The translations under genes were made by a program, and so were the position numbers. From CAYFYS01 sp965202905 (lineage in GTDB: Bacteria; Pseudomonadota; Alphaproteobacteria; MPNO01): a stretch of 64,000 nt of DNA. Below, in pieces: positions 34,233-42,635 of the stretch; within the stretch, counting starts at the first letter, position 1; every line of letters begins with the position of its first letter. Below the pieces are notes generated by a model. It was not told the origin of the DNA. It saw nothing but the letters and a program-made list of their open reading frames with translations, and ran no database searches. The stretch covers positions 3,286,001 to 3,350,000 of the forward strand of contig OZ241868.1 in assembly GCA_965202905.1 (NCBI GenBank). The letters are read 5' to 3'.

Positions 34233-35323
34233 TGGCGTCGCGCCGGTTTCGGGTCAGGACGCGCACGCGCACCTCTACGGCAACCACGCTGGCCGGACTT
34301 GGTCTCGTTGTCGTGCTGGCCGCGGCGCCTGCATTCGTCTCGCGCAGCGTCCTTCAGGATTTGTTCTTTCTGCTCACGATGTTGGCGTTGGCGCAGTACT
34401 GGAACCTGCTTGCAGGCTATGCCGGTCTTGTTTCGGTGGGACAGCAGGCCTTCGTGGGGCTGGGCGGTTACACTCTTTTCGCGGCGACGATACTTCACGG
34501 ACTCGATCCTCTGCTGGCGATCGTCATTGCCGGTTTCGTGGCTCTGGCGCTGGCGGTGCCGACGGCGCTGGTGATATTCCGGCTGCGGGGCGCGTATTTC
34601 GCGATCGGCACATGGGTGGCGGCCGAGGTTTTCCGCCTTGTGCTGGCGCAGTGGAAGAGTGTCGGCGGGGGCACGGGCACATCTCTGCCGCGCAGCGCGA
34701 CGAGCGGCATCTACGGTCTCGAGACGATCAAGGATCTGTTTGGCGTGCGCACATCCGGAGCCCGCGATATAGAGGCGTACTGGCTCGCCCTTCTGCTGGC
34801 GGTCGGCACGATCGTGCTGGTCTGCGCCATTCTGCGCGCACGACAAGGACTTGCGCTGGCTGCAATACGTGATTCCGAAACCGCAGCCGGCAGCCTCGGG
34901 CTGCACGGCTTTCGCACCAAGCTGTGGGTGTTCGCCGTCGCGGGTTTCGGCACCGGAATGACCGGTGCGCTGATCTATTTCCAAAAGGCGCGGATTTCGC
35001 CCGACGCCGCGTTTTCGGTCATCGACTGGACTGCGTTCGTCGTTTTCATCGTTGTGATCGGCGGTATCGGCACCGTCGAGGGACCGATCGTCGGCGTGCT
35101 GGTCTTCTTTCTGCTGCAGAACTACCTCGCAGATTACGGCGCCTGGTACCTGATGTTGCTGGGCGCTATCGCGATCGGCGTGGTCCTGTTCGCGCCGCAG
35201 GGCCTCTGGGGCTTCGTGTCGCGGCGTTACGGCGTGCAATTGTTCCCGGTTCAACGCCGTTTGATCGTCGACGATGCGCGCGCGGCGTCCGGCGCAGGTT
35301 CTCCGGAAGCGAGGGGAAGATGA
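34232..35323 (+). CDS. ABC transporter permease, LivM type
   Basis: A 363-residue membrane protein; an arginine-rich N-terminus is followed by nine or so hydrophobic segments. Typical blocks are YWNLLAGYAGLVSVGQQAFV and GLGGYTLF, then RLRGAYFAIGTWVAAEVF, and the cytoplasmic loop RDSETAAGSLGLHGFRTKLW. The ATG at 34232 shares one base with the LivH-type stop. The stop itself overlaps a further ATG (35320), so the operon once continued into another gene, now cut off. Confidence 0.88.
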   Translation: MASRRFRVRTRTRTSTATTLAGLGLVVVLAAAPAFVSRSVLQDLFFLLTMLALAQYWNLLAGYAGLVSVGQQAFVGLGGYTLFAATILHGLDPLLAIVIAGFVALALAVPTALVIFRLRGAYFAIGTWVAAEVFRLVLAQWKSVGGGTGTSLPRSATSGIYGLETIKDLFGVRTSGARDIEAYWLALLLAVGTIVLVCAILRARQGLALAAIRDSETAAGSLGLHGFRTKLWVFAVAGFGTGMTGALIYFQKARISPDAAFSVIDWTAFVVFIVVIGGIGTVEGPIVGVLVFFLLQNYLADYGAWYLMLLGAIAIGVVLFAPQGLWGFVSRRYGVQLFPVQRRLIVDDARAASGAGSPEARGR

Positions 35324-35538
35324 CGGAGGCGGGCGCGCCGATGAATGCCGCGGCGGCGTCGATGGGCGCAGCGGTTCTCGAAGGCGTGGACCTGCCCGTC
35401 CATCCCGCGCGCCACCACCACCCGGCGCTCGCCCGGATCAGGTCGCGGCGTAATCGCCCGCTTCGGGGATCTCCTGCTCCAGGGCGAGATACTGCCAGTG
35501 CGGGCCGGAAAAAAATCCGGTTGAGCTCGATCTCATAG
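35320..35538 (+). pseudogene. Truncated next operon gene (unknown), running into an inverted remnant
   Basis: An ATG overlaps the LivM-type stop (ATGA) and opens a frame of 72 codons. The first 40 or so residues (MTEAGAPMNAAAASMGA, then VDLPVHPARHHHPALARIR) look like a genuine N-terminus. From about 35440 the sequence is the complement of a Rieske-oxygenase remnant, so the gene has been cut and the rest of the frame is meaningless. What the gene was is not recognisable; a small amidase-associated (AtzG-like) helper is only a guess. Confidence 0.45.
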
Positions 35539-35630
35539 AGTTCCCGGTCGTTGAACACTTCGAACGGCGCCCGTGTCCCGTCCTCGGCCTGCCAGCGAAC
35601 GCCCAACCCGGTCCGACGCGCGGAGTCCAT
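35438..35630 (-). pseudogene. N-terminal remnant of a Rieske oxygenase alpha subunit
   Basis: Read on the minus strand from an ATG at 35630, the frame has TRAPFEVFNDRELYEIELNR and IF, then after a one-base shift FSGPHWQYLALEQEIPEAGD and Y. This matches TRAPYAVFSDPAVYEAEMAR and RGPIWHYLGLEVEIPNPGDY at the start of the intact oxygenase at 50032. The match stops at about 35440, before the Rieske cysteines. The remnant abuts the cut-off operon gene from the other strand, so a rearrangement joined the two. Confidence 0.65.
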
Positions 35631-35742
35631 GGCCAGATACCCTCCCAGGATGCGACGCGGTCCGATGGCGACCCGTTACCGGCGCGCGGGCAGCCCGGCT
35701 GCGCTATAGTCGGCGCGACGCACAACGAGGCGGGGAGCTGCC

Positions 35743-36879
35743 ATGTCCGAAGGCGCCGGCGAGATCCTGATCCGCGGCGGGCAGGTCTACGACCGCGACG
35801 GGGATACCGACCGGCCGCCGGTGGCCGACCTGCTGATCCACGGCGACCGCATCGCCGGGATCGGGCAGGGCTCGAGCGCCGCGCCGGACGCGCGGGTGAT
35901 CGATGCCGCGGGCAAGCTGGTGATGCCGGGCTTCGTCAACACCCATTACCACTCCCACGACATCCTGTATGAAGGGCTCCTTCGAGACGATTCCCCCTGG
36001 ACCACTGGCTGCTGCACGCCCTGTCGCCCAACTACCCGCCCCGCCCGGTGGAAGAGGTCCGCGCGCGGACTCTTTTGGGGGCGGCCGAATGCCTGCGCTC
36101 GGGCATGACCACCATCCAGGACATGCTGACCCTGTTGCCGTTCGACCCGGCCCATGTCGAGACGGTCGTTGCGGCCTACGACCAAATCGGCATCCGCTGC
36201 ACGTTTTCGCTGCAGATCGGCGACATTCCCGGGATCGAGCGGGTGCCGTTCTGGAAGGAGGTCGTACCGGAGAAGTTCCACCGCTTTCTCGGCGCCTCGA
36301 CCGAGCCGATCCGGGACGACCCCGCTGGAGCGCGTGCGCACGCAGTATCTCGCCCGCCGCAACGCATCGCCCCGGCTGCACTGGGCGCTCGGCCCCACCA
36401 GCCCGGAGTTCTGCACGTCCGGCCTGCTGGAGGGGCTGGCGGCGCTGTCGGCGCTGTCGGCCGAATTCGGCATTCCGGTGATCACCCACATCTACGAGTC
36501 GCGCTGCATGGCGCTCGCCGGGCGCCTGTACATGCCCGAACACGACGGCAGCCAGGTCAAATACCTGCATTCGACCGGGCTCCTGGGCGAGAATGTCGGG
36601 CTGGCCCACAGTGTCTGGATGCGCGAGGACGAGATCGCCCTCTTGGCCGAGACCGGCGCCAACGTGATCGTCAACCCGATGGGCAACTTCAAGACCCGCA
36701 GCGGCGTCGCGCCGATCAGGCGCTATCTCGACTCCGGGGTCCCGACCGCGATCGGCTGCGACAACTGCAGTTGCGGCGATTCGCAGAACATGTTCCAGGC
36801 GATTCTGCTCGAAGCCTGGCGCAAGGCCTGGGAGTCCGATGTCGGGCTTAACCGCTTCGTCGGCAACCGCAAAATCTGA
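35743..36879 (+). pseudogene. Amidohydrolase-family gene with two frameshifts and a lost C-terminus
   Basis: The start (ATG at 35743) leads into a standard amidohydrolase opening, LIRGGQVYDRDGDTDRPPVA, and the metal site NTHYHSHD. Near 35990-35998 the frame must shift to continue (PLDHWLLHALSPNYPP), and near 36318-36326 it shifts back (LERVRTQYLARRNASPRLHW). Both shifts are beside runs of C and cancel out. ITHIYESR supplies a further metal histidine. The frame ends at 36879 with GNRKI, where relatives continue another 80 or so residues through the final Asp site. So the gene is damaged even if the two shifts are sequencing errors. Confidence 0.7.
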
Positions 36880-36901
36880 AACCGGTCAGGGGGCAGGGAC
36901 G

Positions 36902-37865
36902 GTGAAAGCCGCGGTGATCGAGAGCCCAGGCGGGATCGAGAACATCGTCTACCGCGACTGGCCGGACCCCGAGCCCGGCGCGAGCGAGGTCCGGGTCAAG
37001 GTGCGCGCCTGCGGCCTGAATCACCTGGGCATCTTCGTCAGGCGCGGTATGCCGGGCTTTCCGGCGCCGATGCCGTTCATCTCCGGCGGCGATGTCGCCG
37101 GCGTGATCGACAGGCTCGGCGAGGGCGTCACCGGCTGGCGGGTCGGCGAACGGGTGACGATGAACCCGCAGACCGAGGCGGGCATGATCGGCGAGGAGCT
37201 GATCGGCGGGACCGCCGGGCTGATGGTGGCGCCGGCCGCCAACCTGGTGCCCCTGCCGGACGCCATGTCTTTCGAGACGGCCGCGACGATCCCGATCAAC
37301 TACGGCGCGGCAAACCGGATGCTGTTCGCCCGCGGCCGGCTCGCTGCCGGCGAGACCATGCTGGTGCTCGGCGCCAGCGGCGGGGTCGGCGTCGCCTGCG
37401 TGCAGTACGGCAAGACGATCGGCGCGACGGTTATTGCCGCCGCGGGCTCGGCCGGGAAATGCGACGCCTCGCCGAACTCGGCGCCGACCATGTGGTCAAC
37501 TACGCCGAGGACGACTTCTCGCGAGCGACGTGGTGGCGAACTTCACCGGCGGCGAGACCTGGGCGCCGTGCCTCAAGGCGGCCAGGCGCGGCGGCAGGGT
37601 GCTCACATGCGGGGCGACCGCCGGCCACGACGCGCAGACCGACCTGCGCTGCCTCTGGGTGCGCGAGCTCGATGTGCTGGGCTCCAACAGCTACACCCGG
37701 GACGATGTCGCAAGCTCGGCCACCTACGCCGGTGACGGCAAGCTCCAGCCGGTGGTCAGCCACACCTTCCCGCTGTCGGAGACCGGCCCGCTGTCGGAGA
37801 CCGGCGAAGCCGAGCGCCTGATGGAGGACCGCGGCTTCTTCGGCAAGATCTTCGTCGTCCCATAG
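36902..37865 (+). pseudogene. Zinc-type alcohol dehydrogenase/quinone reductase-like gene with frameshifts
   Basis: A MDR-superfamily oxidoreductase starting at a GTG (36902). The first 185 residues are normal, including GGDVAGVIDRLGEGVTGWRV and the NAD(P) loop VLGASGGVGVACVQYG. Near 37458 one base is missing (the frame continues as MRRLAELGADHVVNYAEDDF), and near 37515-37530 about 30 bases are gone and the frame shifts again (DVVANFTGGETW). An 18-bp direct duplication at 37770-37805 repeats LSETGP. The total is too short and out of frame. A quinone-reductase-like enzyme must once have been made here. Confidence 0.7.
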
Positions 37866-37871
37866 CCCGCC

Positions 37872-38258
37872 TCACCCGGCGGGGACGAACACCGGCAGAA
37901 TCCGGTCGTCGTATTCGCGGTAGGCAAGCGCGACCGCCATGCCCGAATGCACCGACTCGACCGGGCAGTCGACCACGTTGGCCATCATGCGGACGCCTTC
38001 TTCCAGCGCGATCAGGGCGACGATGTAGGGCACGCGCGTCTTCCAGCCTTCATGGGCGCCGTGCGGGAAATGCACCACGGTATGGCTCCACACCGTGCCG
38101 CGGCCGGCGACCGGGCGCCAGGCGATGTCGGGCGACCAGCAGCCGGGGCAGAACGGACGCGGGTAGAAGAAGAACTGCCCACAGGCCGCGCAGAACGGCA
38201 GCGTCATGGCGCGGTCGGCGACCGATTGCCAGAACGGGCTCTCGCCGTCGGTCGTCAT
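37872..38258 (-). CDS. DUF35 Zn-ribbon/OB-fold protein (thiolase partner)
   Basis: A 128-residue protein of the DUF35 type: a rubredoxin-like zinc ribbon with Cys23, Cys26, Cys37 and Cys40 (CAACGQFFFYPRPFCPGC), then an OB fold (GRGTVWSHTVVHFP ... VPYIVALIALEEGVRM). Such proteins sit beside SCP2-type thiolases, bind CoA thioesters and form a complex with them. The ATG at 38258 overlaps the stop of the thiolase-like gene (ATGA), which supports the partnership. Convergent with the broken dehydrogenase gene, 6 bases apart. Confidence 0.88.
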   Translation of the reverse strand: MTTDGESPFWQSVADRAMTLPFCAACGQFFFYPRPFCPGCWSPDIAWRPVAGRGTVWSHTVVHFPHGAHEGWKTRVPYIVALIALEEGVRMMANVVDCPVESVHSGMAVALAYREYDDRILPVFVPAG

Positions 38259-39421
38259 GCCAGCCCCTTGCCCAGCAGCATCATGCCGCAGATGGAGAAG
38301 ATGTTGCCGTTGCCCGAGACCGCAGCGATCTCGGCGTCCGCGACCTGGCGCGCGCCGGCCTGCCCGCGGAGCTGCCGGACCGCCTCCAGAACATGCAGCA
38401 TCCCGCCGACATGGCCTTGGGACAGCAGCCCGCCATGGGGGTTGACCGGAAGCGGGCCGTCGAAGGCGAGGCCGCCGTCCGCGGCCAGCCGGCCGCATTC
38501 GCCGGGTCCGCAGAAACCCAGGGCCTCCGCCGTGATCGGGATCGAAGACGTGAAGCCGTCGTGGATGGTCAGGAGATCGACGTCGGCCGGCGCGAGCCCG
38601 GCCTCGGCGAAGGCGCGGCGCCCGGCTTCGGCCATGCCGAGCTCCGGGATGTCGGGCGTCTGGCTGACGATCTTGTGAGTGGCCTGCGAGCCGGCGCCGA
38701 GGAAGGAGACCGGCGGGAAGTCGAGCCCGAGCCCCCGCGCGACCCGCCGCGAGGCGACGACGAAGGCCCCGGCGCCGTCGACCACCGGCGAGCAGTCGAG
38801 CCGGCGGAACGGCTCCGCGATCCACGGCGAGGCGCGGTAGTCCTCGATCGTGATCGGCTTGCGGTAGGCGGCGTTGTCGTTGAGCTGCGCATGGCGGCGC
38901 ATGGTGAGCGCGATGGGCGCGAACCCGGTCTCCGGCTCCAGACCGTAGAGGTCGAGATAGCGCCGCGCCAAAAGGGCGTAGGACACGACGATGGAGGAGC
39001 CGAAGGCCTCCTCGAACTCCTCGGCGCCGGTAATCATCTGGGCGACGTAGCCGTGCGTGCCGGGCGGGCGATGGGTCGCCGAGTTGTCGCCGTAGACGCA
39101 GACCGCGACCTCCATGCGCCCCTGGTCGATCGCCGACAGGGCGTTCAGCACCATCGTGATGAACGCCACCGTGCCGCCGACATCCACGTTTTCCTCCAAG
39201 CGTGGCGTGAGACCGAGATACTCGATCACGCTCAGGCCGTGAAGCTGAACGGGCTGGATGTAGGAGCCCAGGACGTAGACGCCATCGACCATCGATTTGT
39301 CGATGCGGGCATCCGCCAGGGCCTTCCGGACCGCCTCGCCCTGAAGGTCGAGCGCAGTTCGGCCCGGAAGCTTCCCGATTTCGGTCTCGCCGATGCCGAC
39401 GATGACGGCGCCTTCCTTCAT
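38255..39421 (-). CDS. SCP2-type thiolase-like protein
   Basis: A 388-residue thiolase-fold protein. The N-terminal half has VGIGETEIGKLPGRTALDLQ and a VDVGGTVAFITMVLNAL segment where the nucleophilic cysteine of true thiolases would be; no cysteine is there. C-terminal blocks are IHDGFTSSIPITAEALGFCG, NPHGGLLSQGHVGGMLHVLE and VSGNGNIFS. Lack of the first cysteine and the coupled DUF35 gene point to an SCP2-thiolase-like retro-aldol/condensing enzyme on CoA thioesters (as in steroid side-chain removal) rather than acetyl-CoA acetyltransferase. Confidence 0.85.
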   Translation of the reverse strand: MKEGAVIVGIGETEIGKLPGRTALDLQGEAVRKALADARIDKSMVDGVYVLGSYIQPVQLHGLSVIEYLGLTPRLEENVDVGGTVAFITMVLNALSAIDQGRMEVAVCVYGDNSATHRPPGTHGYVAQMITGAEEFEEAFGSSIVVSYALLARRYLDLYGLEPETGFAPIALTMRRHAQLNDNAAYRKPITIEDYRASPWIAEPFRRLDCSPVVDGAGAFVVASRRVARGLGLDFPPVSFLGAGSQATHKIVSQTPDIPELGMAEAGRRAFAEAGLAPADVDLLTIHDGFTSSIPITAEALGFCGPGECGRLAADGGLAFDGPLPVNPHGGLLSQGHVGGMLHVLEAVRQLRGQAGARQVADAEIAAVSGNGNIFSICGMMLLGKGLA

Positions 39422-39665
39422 CCCGCCCCGCCGCTCCGATCAAATGCGTTCGACAGTACTTGCACAGACAATATCGGCCCACGCAACTTCGGTTCAGCGG
39501 ATGACAAGGCCGCTTCGCGATTCGAAGGACGCGCCCTCACGTCAAGCGCGCCGTCTCATATCCGTCGGAACCCGGTCGGAACCCGGACCGGCCGCGCGCA
39601 AGATACGGGTGGCGCGCGGACGCCGGACCGGGGATGCTTGGGTACGCGACTTCGAGGAGAGCGTC

Positions 39666-40373
39666 ATGGCGTCGGCGCGCAAGAACCCACTCGACCGGCG
39701 GCAGGTCGCCGCCGCGCTCGATGCCGAGGGCTTTGCGCTCGCGCCTGCACTGCTTTCGCCGCAAGACTGCGGTTTCCTGACCGCGCTGTACGCCGAGGAA
39801 AGCCGGTTCCGCCGCCGGGTGGCGATGGCGCGCCACGGCTTCGGGCGCGGCGAATACAAGTATTTCGCCTATCCGCTTCCCGAGATCGTCGCAGAACTGC
39901 GCGCCGCGCTCTATCCGCCGCTGGCGAAGATCGCCAATGGCTGGAACGCGGCCCTTGGCGTGGAGACGCCCTATCCGGGCAGCCACGCAGCCTATCTGCG
40001 CCACTGCCGCCGCGCGGGCCAAGCCAAGCCGACCCCGCTGATCCTGCGTTACCGGGAGGGGGACTACAACTGCCTGCATCAGGACCTCTACGGCGAGCAG
40101 ATCTTCCCGCTACAGGTCACAATCCTGCTGTCCGAGCCCGGCCGGGACTTCACCGGCGGCGAGTTCCTGTTGACCGAGCAGCGCCCGCGCATGCAGTCCC
40201 GCGCCGGCGTGGTTCCGCTCGACCTTGGCGACGGCGTGATCTTCCCGGTCCGGCACCGGCCGGTGCAGGGCGCTCGCGGCGGCGCCTGCCGGGTGACGAT
40301 GCGCCACGGGGTGAGCCGGCTGCGTTCCGGTCTCCGCCACACGCTCGGCATCATCTTCCACGACGCGGAATAG
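39666..40373 (+). CDS. 2OG-Fe(II) oxygenase (prolyl-4-hydroxylase-like)
   Basis: A 235-residue protein. Iron ligands are visible as His138 and Asp140 in CLHQDLYGE and His214 in TMRHGVS; Arg224 in SGLRHTLGIIFH should bind 2-oxoglutarate. ILRYREGDYNCLHQD is the usual strand into the site. The ATG at 39666 lacks a strong ribosome-binding site (GAGAGCGTC). Upstream 240 bases hold no gene. Relatives annotated '2OG-Fe(II) oxygenase' hydroxylate proteins, DNA or small molecules; the target is unknown. Convergent with the cupin at 40393. Confidence 0.82.
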   Translation: MASARKNPLDRRQVAAALDAEGFALAPALLSPQDCGFLTALYAEESRFRRRVAMARHGFGRGEYKYFAYPLPEIVAELRAALYPPLAKIANGWNAALGVETPYPGSHAAYLRHCRRAGQAKPTPLILRYREGDYNCLHQDLYGEQIFPLQVTILLSEPGRDFTGGEFLLTEQRPRMQSRAGVVPLDLGDGVIFPVRHRPVQGARGGACRVTMRHGVSRLRSGLRHTLGIIFHDAE

Positions 40374-40392
40374 GACGGGCGCGGACTCGGGC

Positions 40393-40923
40393 TCAGACGA
40401 GCGGCTTGGCGTCGATCAGGACGAAGGCCACCGCGCAGGGCTCGGCGCCGCGGTTGGCCCAGCCGTGGTTGGTGCCGCGCTGGACGACCACATCGCCGGT
40501 CTTGACCGTCACGTCGGAATCATCGAGCAGCAGATCGACCTCGCCGCTCAGCACCACCGCGTAGTCGACGCTGCGGGTCTTGTGCATCGAAGGGTGGCGC
40601 GCCGCCGCCGCGTCCGAGGCGTCGAGCCCAAGCTCCGCCTTGAGGTCGGCGTTGGAGAACGCCGTCCCGCCGGCCTCTTCGGGCGGGAAGGTGACGATGC
40701 GAAAGACCGAACCGCCATCCGGCGGAGCGACGCCGATCTCGCGGTTGGCCTTGTCCTCCGCGCCGTCGTTGTCCGCGGGCGTTTCGTCCTCGACCCAAAG
40801 CAGCGTCGATGTCAGCCCATTGGCCGAGCGGACGCGGATGTTGGGCGCCGGGGCATCGATCGCGACGACCGCCTTGCCGCCCGCGTCGTGGCCGGTGACC
40901 ACGCGCCGGATGCCGGACGCCAT
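40393..40923 (-). CDS. Cupin-domain protein
   Basis: A 176-residue cupin. The barrel has TRSVDYAVVLSGEVDLLLDD and TGDVVVQRGTNHGWANRG; the first histidine position is in SMHKTRS and the second in TNHGW, so it has a partial metal set. The N-terminal 90 residues precede the barrel (GSVFRIVTFPPEEAGGTAFS). It lies 6 bases after the flavin monooxygenase gene and should share its transcript. A closely related gene is decayed at 6083-6297. Members of this type are often annotated as cupin isomerases or regulators of aromatic catabolism; no reaction is known. Confidence 0.8.
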   Translation of the reverse strand: MASGIRRVVTGHDAGGKAVVAIDAPAPNIRVRSANGLTSTLLWVEDETPADNDGAEDKANREIGVAPPDGGSVFRIVTFPPEEAGGTAFSNADLKAELGLDASDAAAARHPSMHKTRSVDYAVVLSGEVDLLLDDSDVTVKTGDVVVQRGTNHGWANRGAEPCAVAFVLIDAKPLV

Positions 40924-40929
40924 CGGCCG

Positions 40930-42003
40930 CTACTCCGCCGCCGCCGCTTCTGCGGTGAAACGGGGTATCACCGTCTCGCCGAACAGCCGGACCGAGCGGG
41001 CGGCATCCTCACAGGTGATCATGTTGAAATTCACCTGCAGCGAGGCGTCGTCGATGCCGCCGACGGCCGCGTCGTAGGCGCGGATCCTTTCGATCAACTC
41101 GTCCGGCGTGCCGACCCAGGCCGCGCCCTTGTCGACCTGGGATTCGAAGGTCTCCTTGCTGAGCGCCTCGATCATCTTGTCATAGCCCTTGTAGTCGGCC
41201 GATGTCGTGCCGCTGGTCCAGTCGGAGGCGGCATCGACCAGGCTCTTCAGATACTTGTTGAGCGGTTCGCGGGCGATCCTGACCGCCTCGTCGTGATCCT
41301 CGTGGCACAGCATGTGGAAGGCGAGCATCACGCGGCCGCGGCCGGGATGGCCGGCGGCCCGCCATGCCTCGTGATAGGTCTCGCACAATTCGCGCATCGC
41401 GGCGCCGGCGATCGGGATCGCCATGATCCAGTTGCCCTGCCGGCCGGCCTTCTCGAAGGACTGGGGCGTGGTGAAGGCGGCCGTCCAGAATTGCGGCCGC
41501 GGCTTCTGGGTCGGACGCGGCAGCGAGGTGACGTTGGCGAAGCGGTGGAACGCGCCCTCACTGCTCACGTTGTCTTCTTCGAGCAGTTTGGCGACCTGGG
41601 CCACACCCTCGTCGAACCGGGCCACCGACTCGTCGAGCGAGACGCCGAAGCGGTCGTATTCGTGGGGCAGGAACGCGCGCGCGAAGCCGATCTCCAGCCG
41701 ACCGCCGGAGATCGCGTCCAGCATGCCGAGCTCGCCCGCCAGCTTGAGCGGGTTGTTGAAGACCGGCAGAACCGCGCCCGTGATCAGCCGCGCCTTTGCG
41801 GTGCGCTGCGAGGCGGCGGTCAGAAACACCACCGGGTTCGGGCTATAGCCGCCGTAGCGGTGGAAGTAGTGCTCGACCGTGCGCACATGGGTGTAGCCAT
41901 AGTCGTCGCACAGCTCGCACAGGCGAAGGGACTCGTCGAAATACTCCTCCGCCGATTTTTCCTCCGGTCCCACATCGGGGAAAAACTGTATACCAAATTC
42001 CAT
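40930..42003 (-). CDS. Luciferase-like (LLM) flavin-dependent monooxygenase
   Basis: A 357-residue luciferase-like monooxygenase, a clear paralogue of the one at 4085: the opening FGIQFFPDVGPEEKSAEEYF and TVEHYFHRYGGYSPNP, then TGAVLPVFNNPLKLAGELG and GRLEIGFARAFLPHE, align without gaps. The ATG at 42003 faces the MarR gene across a 102-base region with promoter boxes on both strands. It is followed by the cupin 6 bases downstream. It should hydroxylate or Baeyer-Villiger-oxidise an organic substrate with reduced flavin; the regulator is likely to sense that substrate or a product. Confidence 0.87.
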   Translation of the reverse strand: MEFGIQFFPDVGPEEKSAEEYFDESLRLCELCDDYGYTHVRTVEHYFHRYGGYSPNPVVFLTAASQRTAKARLITGAVLPVFNNPLKLAGELGMLDAISGGRLEIGFARAFLPHEYDRFGVSLDESVARFDEGVAQVAKLLEEDNVSSEGAFHRFANVTSLPRPTQKPRPQFWTAAFTTPQSFEKAGRQGNWIMAIPIAGAAMRELCETYHEAWRAAGHPGRGRVMLAFHMLCHEDHDEAVRIAREPLNKYLKSLVDAASDWTSGTTSADYKGYDKMIEALSKETFESQVDKGAAWVGTPDELIERIRAYDAAVGGIDDASLQVNFNMITCEDAARSVRLFGETVIPRFTAEAAAAE

Positions 42004-42048
42004 GATCCGGCCTCCGCCCGTTGGATCTTCGTAGCCTGCCCTGTCGAG

Positions 42049-42093
42049 TTGACAGGCACTGTAGCGAAGATATTAATCCGTGTACAGAATATC
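42049..42093. promoter_or_regulatory. Divergent promoters and putative MarR operator
   Basis: Rightward: TTGACA at 42049-42054 and TATTAA at 42071-42076 (16-base spacing) serve the MarR gene. Leftward: TGTACA at 42081-42086 and TACAGT (complement of 42058-42063), 17 bases apart, serve the monooxygenase gene. GATATT at 42069-42074 and AATATC at 42088-42093 form a perfect inverted repeat over the rightward -10 box and the leftward -35 box. Binding there would switch off both genes. The segment is AT-rich for this genome. Confidence 0.6.
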
Positions 42094-42105
42094 TTTGGAG
42101 GCCGC

Positions 42106-42621
42106 ATGGACGGAGACCGCATGGACGACCCGGCCCCCGCGCTCGACCCGCCGGCAGCGCCGGATCCGGACAGCTACGATTTGCGCGGCGCGCCGGGGCA
42201 CCTGATCCGGCGCTGCCAGCAGCGCGCGGTCGAACTGTTCGTCGGAGAGGTCGGCGAGACCGGCCCGACGCCGCGCCAGTTCGCGATCCTGTTGAGCGTG
42301 CGCCAGAACCCGGGCATCAATCAGACCGATCTGGTGCATCTGACCGGAATCGACCGCTCGACCCTGACCGAGATCCTGCGGCGGATGGCCGCGCGCGGCT
42401 GGCTGCGCCGGGACCGCCTGCCGGCCGACCAGCGGACCAACGCGCTGCACCTGACGCCGGCCGGCGAGGACATTCTCAACACGGCGTTCACCGCGGCCGA
42501 GCGCGCGCAGGCGCGCATCCTCGCTCCCGTCGCCCCGGCCGAGCGGGCCGCGGTCCTGCGCCACCTGGGGCGCCTCGCCGGGTTGGACGAGGCGCCCGTA
42601 AAAACCGGGGACGGCGTATAG
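42106..42621 (+). CDS. MarR-family transcriptional regulator
   Basis: A 171-residue protein with the MarR winged-helix layout. The recognition region is NQTDLVHLTGIDRSTLTEIL followed by RRMAARGWLRRDRLPADQRT (wing with the conserved D-x-R), and dimerisation helices flank it. TTTGGAGG lies just before the ATG at 42106. It is divergent from the luciferase-like/cupin operon and probably represses it and itself through the inverted repeat at 42069-42093. MarR proteins commonly release DNA on binding phenolic ligands. Confidence 0.85.
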   Translation: MDGDRMDDPAPALDPPAAPDPDSYDLRGAPGHLIRRCQQRAVELFVGEVGETGPTPRQFAILLSVRQNPGINQTDLVHLTGIDRSTLTEILRRMAARGWLRRDRLPADQRTNALHLTPAGEDILNTAFTAAERAQARILAPVAPAERAAVLRHLGRLAGLDEAPVKTGDGV

Positions 42622-42635
42622 CTTTCACCGGTTTT
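42601..42635. terminator. Possible bidirectional terminator between marR-type gene and amtB
   Basis: AAAACCGG at 42601-42608 pairs with CCGGTTTT at 42628-42635 around 19 bases. The A-run before and T-run after the GC part give a terminator-like form on both strands, between convergent genes. The loop is long and the GC stem only four pairs, so strength is doubtful; it also lies partly inside the regulator's last codons. Confidence 0.3.

Noticed and set aside
38393..40564. 723-codon plus-strand frame opposite the thiolase-like gene
   Set aside because: Antisense to the thiolase-like/DUF35 pair, which has clear motifs; composition is Arg/Gly/Pro-rich shadow.
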